NCBI GenBank assembly: GCA_028023455.1
Contig: JAQFVV010012509.1
Location: 2,542,001-2,606,000 of the forward strand
Source: Epiperipatus broadwayi
Lineage: Eukaryota > Onychophora > Udeonychophora > Euonychophora > Peripatidae
Reading direction: 5' to 3'
DNA length: 64,000 bases
Shown piece by piece: positions 61,928-64,000 of the stretch (position 1 is the stretch's first letter; the number at the start of each line of letters is the position of its first letter). Position numbers and translations under genes: made by a program. The notes under the pieces are model-generated. The model had not been told where the DNA came from and did no database searches. It saw only the letters and a program-made list of their open reading frames with translations.

Positions 61928-61992
61928 ACCAAATTCAAATCCTAGATAATGGGCATGACAAATGAATGAGTTATCACTCTACTATGAAGCCC
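61928..61992 (-). repeat. tRNA-like SINE fragment
   Basis: Minus strand: GCTTCATAGTAGAGTGATAA (box A like), then CTAGGATTTGAATTTGG (box B like), correct spacing of about 30 bases. Confidence 0.5.
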
Positions 61993-62983
61993 TTTATATC
62001 TTATATAAATCCATACTTACATTTTAGAATGAAGATCAAGAAAGCCGAATATCCATATTATTACTTTTGTATTTTTTAATTTTTGTTAACATAATTTTCA
62101 ATTCTCTTCATATTTATTAACCTTTTTCTTTAGATTGTGTTATATGGGTCTAACTAACATAAATTCTTAACACCAACAGGATCTGCATTAAAAAATTGTG
62201 AAAAGAAACTATTTAATTATAAGCCCTTTATTTTTTTCAATTTCTTCATACATAATTTGAAATTCATCTTCAACAAAATAATTTAGTATGTAATAAATAA
62301 TAACTAAAAAATTTGAAAATGAGTGCACTCTAACCATTATAAAGTATGTTAGTGATCAAAATATTCCAAAAATAAAAACAATGAACAAATTTTACAAAAT
62401 TTGACTTCTAATTTATGATTACAATATGCCTCATAACATGAAAAAATAAAATTCTGTTCAAACATCAAAAGTTTCTAATATACAAAATAGGGAAAAAAGG
62501 TCTGAGGAAAACTGTTGTACAACTGAAACTATTAAGTAGGTTGGGGAAATTAGTACTGATATTGTGTTGTATTGAATGCCTAAAATAGTGTTAAATATTG
62601 TTATTTATATAAGAACTAATACAATAAATACAGAAACATAGTGAATGAAAAGAATATTTAATATGACTTTCTGAAGACTGAAATTGTTGATCATAAATTA
62701 ATCTAATACCTTTAACTAATACCAATAAACCATTAAAAAAGTAAAGATAACTACAAGCTCATTGCCCCAAAAATATATATCTCCAGTAGTGAAAACTGCA
62801 CTATATAATTATCACAGTTTTCATTGTTAACAACCAGCAAATTCATAACCAAAATTAACTTAAAAGCTTTTATTCTCTAGCAAGAAAATTTATCTATTTA
62901 GTGATCATTATTGAATAATTAACTGAGTTACCTACTTGAAAGTAAAATTCAGTTTTCTGCAAGTTCAAAACAATTTTCAAATT

Positions 62984-63046
62984 AACCCATCTTGGATTCA
63001 AACCCAAGTCAGAAGCATAGCAGATGAATTCATTAACCATATTCCT
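62984..63046 (-). repeat. tRNA-like SINE fragment
   Basis: Minus strand: ATGGTTAATGAATTCATCTG, then GACTTGGGTTTGAATCCAAG, with a paired T-stem (CTTGG/CCAAG). Confidence 0.5.
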
Positions 63047-63561
63047 CAAGGACATTATAAATTACAAAACGGTTGTAATTTTATATTTTAATCTTTTTTC
63101 TTTTCACCAACACTTTATTTGCTTTTTAGATATTTAAAAGTACAAACACTTGCCAACAATTAATACATTTAATTTTTTTATTTTGTCTGCTTACATTTTA
63201 ATTTAAACACAGATTTTATTATAATGTATTAGGTAATATAAATACTCTGACTTTTGTTAAGCTCAACACAGTTGCAAAGAGTGAGATCAATTATACTATT
63301 AATGTTATAACAGTTTGTTACAAAGGACAGATAAAAGAACACTATCTTATATCCTTAGAATATTTGAAACATATACTTCAATAAAAATATTCACTTTATA
63401 AACAAATTACATAATAACTGTTTCCTTACAAAATGTTCAATGAAACTATTCAAAAACTTTTTCTAGATTTACAAAATAAATATTACTCTTTTCTTCTATT
63501 CTAAATGTTACTCAGCAAAATCTATTTCATATATTTTTTTTCCATATGTCATAGCATCGGC

Positions 63562-63645
63562 CAGGAGGCGAACCCACAACCATCCGCTAACAACCACTTG
63601 CTTGCAAGGCAGCTGCAATGATCTCTCGGCTAACAACGCTTAACT
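63562..63645 (-). repeat. tRNA-like SINE fragment
   Basis: Minus strand: GTTAGCCGAGAGATCATTGC, an anticodon-like arm CTGCCTTGCAAGCAAG, then GTGGGTTCGCCTCCTGGC as box B. The G+C-richest patch in the last 3 kb. Confidence 0.55.
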
Positions 63646-63777
63646 ATTTCATATTTTTACCATTTGATAATCCAAATACAGCAATATTTGCTTTCTGTAA
63701 ATTATTTGTGCAAATCAATGATCATATTATTTCAGGCGTTGAAACTTCAGTATTTATTAGTCTTTTTAATTATACAA

Positions 63778-63832
63778 TAGTGTAATTAGTAAAGTTGTTA
63801 CAACACTATTGGGGATTTGAAACAAATCTCTA
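63778..63832 (+). repeat. tRNA-like SINE fragment, plus strand
   Basis: AGTGTAATTAGTAAAGTTGT followed by GGGGATTTGAAACAAATCTC, the latter with a T-arm-like palindrome. Opposite in orientation to the other units. Confidence 0.35.
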
Positions 63833-64000
63833 CTGCAGACATACCAATTACAACAATACAAGATTTCCGGAGCCAAGTATTACAAGCTTGAGTAATCAAT
63901 GAACACCAGATGACGTAGTGCTACAATATTCCTGACCTAGATCAATTGCTGATTTTCCTTCACAAATAAGGGCTAGAAATCAAGGCTGAAAAATGATGCA

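Larger units (their letters stand above)
56549..64000. other. NCoR intron upstream of SANT1 exon, partly in window
   Basis: No exon found. Contains TIR element copies b, c, d, the fold-back at 58076, the weak inverted repeat at 59860 and the SINE-like cluster 60557-63832. 56770-57960 and 62100-62950 show nothing. Confidence 0.75.

Overview
The window is one long, very A+T-rich stretch of an animal genome. It has homopolymer and (TA)n tracts, large introns, tRNA-derived SINE-like repeats, RTE-type LINEs, a Penelope-like element, a Ty3/gypsy element, mariner/pogo remnants and fold-back elements. No bacterial, organellar or CRISPR feature is present. The AT content, intron size and repeat mix suggest an invertebrate, most likely a protostome (an arachnid or other chelicerate, or a mollusc). 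The sequence alone does not settle the lineage.

The one host gene I can support lies on the minus strand and fills most of the window. It is the central part of a nuclear receptor corepressor gene (NCoR/SMRTER family). Eight coding exons were found by hand at 56548-56315, 49654-49547, 49424-49333, 42808-42726, 36335-36164, 27042-26927, 13105-12983 and 2380-2327. All internal junctions are GT/AG and every reading phase matches the next, giving 982 coding bases (327 codons plus one base). The chain begins with the deacetylase-activating segment and SANT1. It continues through an acidic Asn/Gln/Glu-rich linker and a three-exon cysteine-rich basic module, and ends at the first residues of SANT2. 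The 5' exons lie above 64000 and the rest of SANT2 and the receptor-interaction part lie below 1, outside the window.

The introns (122 bp to 13.8 kb) are packed with mobile DNA. Listed in window order: tRNA-like SINE (1.05 kb); SINE and 68-bp tandem repeat (3.3-3.6 kb); LTR candidate (4.4-5.1 kb); solo LTR with a 5-bp duplication (5.67-6.28 kb); decayed Ty3/gypsy element (6.56-10.9 kb); pogo-like fragment (11.3 kb); fold-back repeat (13.8-14.1 kb); two decayed LINEs with 5' ends facing each other (16.8-19.5 kb minus, 19.55-23.1 kb plus); TATA-bearing LTR-like segment (25.2-26.9 kb); 5'-truncated RTE (27.7-29.6 kb plus); fold-back family (32.5-33.35 kb); tandem repeat (33.7-34.0 kb); mariner-like remnant (34.5-35.1 kb); near-perfect 0.7-kb palindrome (41.13-41.83 kb); nearly intact RTE element (45.2-48.2 kb minus); Penelope-like fragment (51.7-52.7 kb); nested fold-back (52.7-53.3 kb); a TIR element family (55.1-59.6 kb); another fold-back (58.1-58.4 kb); and a cluster of SINE-like units (60.5-63.9 kb).

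The most interesting host feature is the Cys-rich module between the two SANT domains, which I read as one or two zinc-binding folds. The human paralogues, as I know them, have no such module there. I did not find a clearly novel multi-gene system.
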